Under the pieces are notes generated by a model. That model had not been told where the DNA came from and did not search any database. It worked only from the letters and a program-made list of their open reading frames with translations. The translations under genes were made by a program, and so were the position numbers. DNA of 64,000 bases. It comes from Micrasema longulum. Lineage: Eukaryota > Arthropoda > Insecta > Trichoptera > Brachycentridae. This document shows positions 63,205 to 64,000 of the stretch, in pieces; within the stretch, counting starts at the first letter, position 1, and each line of letters begins with the position of its first letter. The DNA lies in assembly GCA_022494885.1 (NCBI GenBank), contig JAGVSM010002389.1, forward strand, positions 1 to 64,000. Direction: 5' to 3'.

Positions 63205-64000
63205 AGATGTGAATCGTGTCACTTCACTTGGGCCCAAAACTAAAATCAATGAGTTATGAGAATAGGTTTATTAGAAATTGAGGTATATAACTAGAGTAAG
63301 CGTTTGAAATATCTTCCCTCAACCTGCGCCCAATCGGCATATGTTTGATAGAACGGACTTTCGTCTGTTGCGAGCATTTGCCAGCTACTTTTCTCCTTGC
63401 AATTACTAAAATGCCTATATTTACGCTAAGATATTGCACAAATTGATCTGGAAAAGATAGAAAAAACAATGATCTTCTTTGAACCTTTCACCGGTAAGTT
63501 ATGTTTTTATCCTAATCAATACCGGATTAAAAAAGCTATTTTAATGATAAAAAACGTTACAATAATATTTTACCAGCTATTTCCTATCTCTGTCTTGCTC
63601 AGTTAGTCGGGCGTATAGCGAAACGATACATAATGGTGGCACATATGCAAAAAAGAGCAACATACTGAATAGAACTTACTGTAGACAGATGTAAACAGTC
63701 CGTGCTTTTTACTGCACTACTTGTTTTGCTCGTCAAAGTCGACGTGATATGACGTGACGACACTTGCTCCCTCCGCTGGTCATTCCTTTCTTTGGAGACG
63801 ACTCTTAAGCTCGATTTGTGTGAAGTAATATCTTTATATATTATATGTCAATGTTATAAGAAGAATTTTTGGTGTGTGGTTTGACTTTGTTGGGAATAAA
63901 ATAGACGCTGTATCTTCCCGTAGTAACCTGCTGAGGTTTTCGAGTATGTGCACTGCCAAGTAAAAATACGTGTAACTAAATCAATAATTGAGAGTAAAAA
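63205..64000. other. No confident gene
   Basis: 63590-63990 is richer in G+C, with TCGACGTGATATGACGTGAC-like repeats (GACGTGA twice) and AATAAAATAGACGCTG at 63895. This could be a retroelement LTR or a host 5' region. Nothing is confirmed. Confidence 0.35.

Overview
The window is AT-rich eukaryotic DNA, roughly 70% A+T by eye, and most likely comes from an insect or another arthropod. Three things point there: several decayed clades of non-LTR retrotransposon (LINE), Penelope-like retroelements, and tRNA-derived SINEs next to short fold-back DNA elements. I found no intact host protein gene, no bacterial operon structure, and no rRNA or functional tRNA gene. Nearly every longer reading frame I can recognise is the 5'-truncated C-terminal end of a reverse transcriptase. 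This is an intergenic or intronic repeat landscape.

Region by region. 1-9 kb: LINE tails, a Penelope-like N-terminal fragment (4990-5545), one fold-back element and a decayed LINE on the minus strand (7655-8300). 9-16 kb: an LTR-like repeat, an L2-like LINE tail, four inverted-repeat elements, and a LINE copy whose near-identical partner lies inverted at 60.4 kb. 16-25 kb: LINE tails, a hammerhead-like motif beside an RTE tail (19.6-19.85 kb), a piggyBac-like cysteine-rich fragment, a 113-bp tandem repeat, a GC-rich island and two SINEs. 25-34 kb: an inverted-repeat element, a Penelope GIY-YIG fragment and many LINE tails. 34-43 kb: a 380-bp palindrome, a 103-bp tandem array split by a LINE, and SINEs. 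43-50 kb: deeply nested insertions, one carrying a hammerhead-like motif, then an inactivated RTE element and a perfect fold-back. 50-64 kb: the longest LINE reading frame (52.2-52.8 kb), a Penelope fragment, an inverted pair of hammerhead-like motifs (55.3-55.6 kb), and more LINE and SINE tails.

The parts are linked by parasitism, not by a shared pathway. LINE machinery presumably moved the SINEs. The fold-back elements lack any transposase here and would need one in trans. Nesting gives a relative order of insertion. The most interesting signals are a set of hammerhead-ribozyme-like folds of differing sequence, a LINE 3' hairpin kept in three diverged copies, and the nested palindromes. Family names such as fold-back A or SINE-1 are my own labels for this window. 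All copy comparisons were made by eye.
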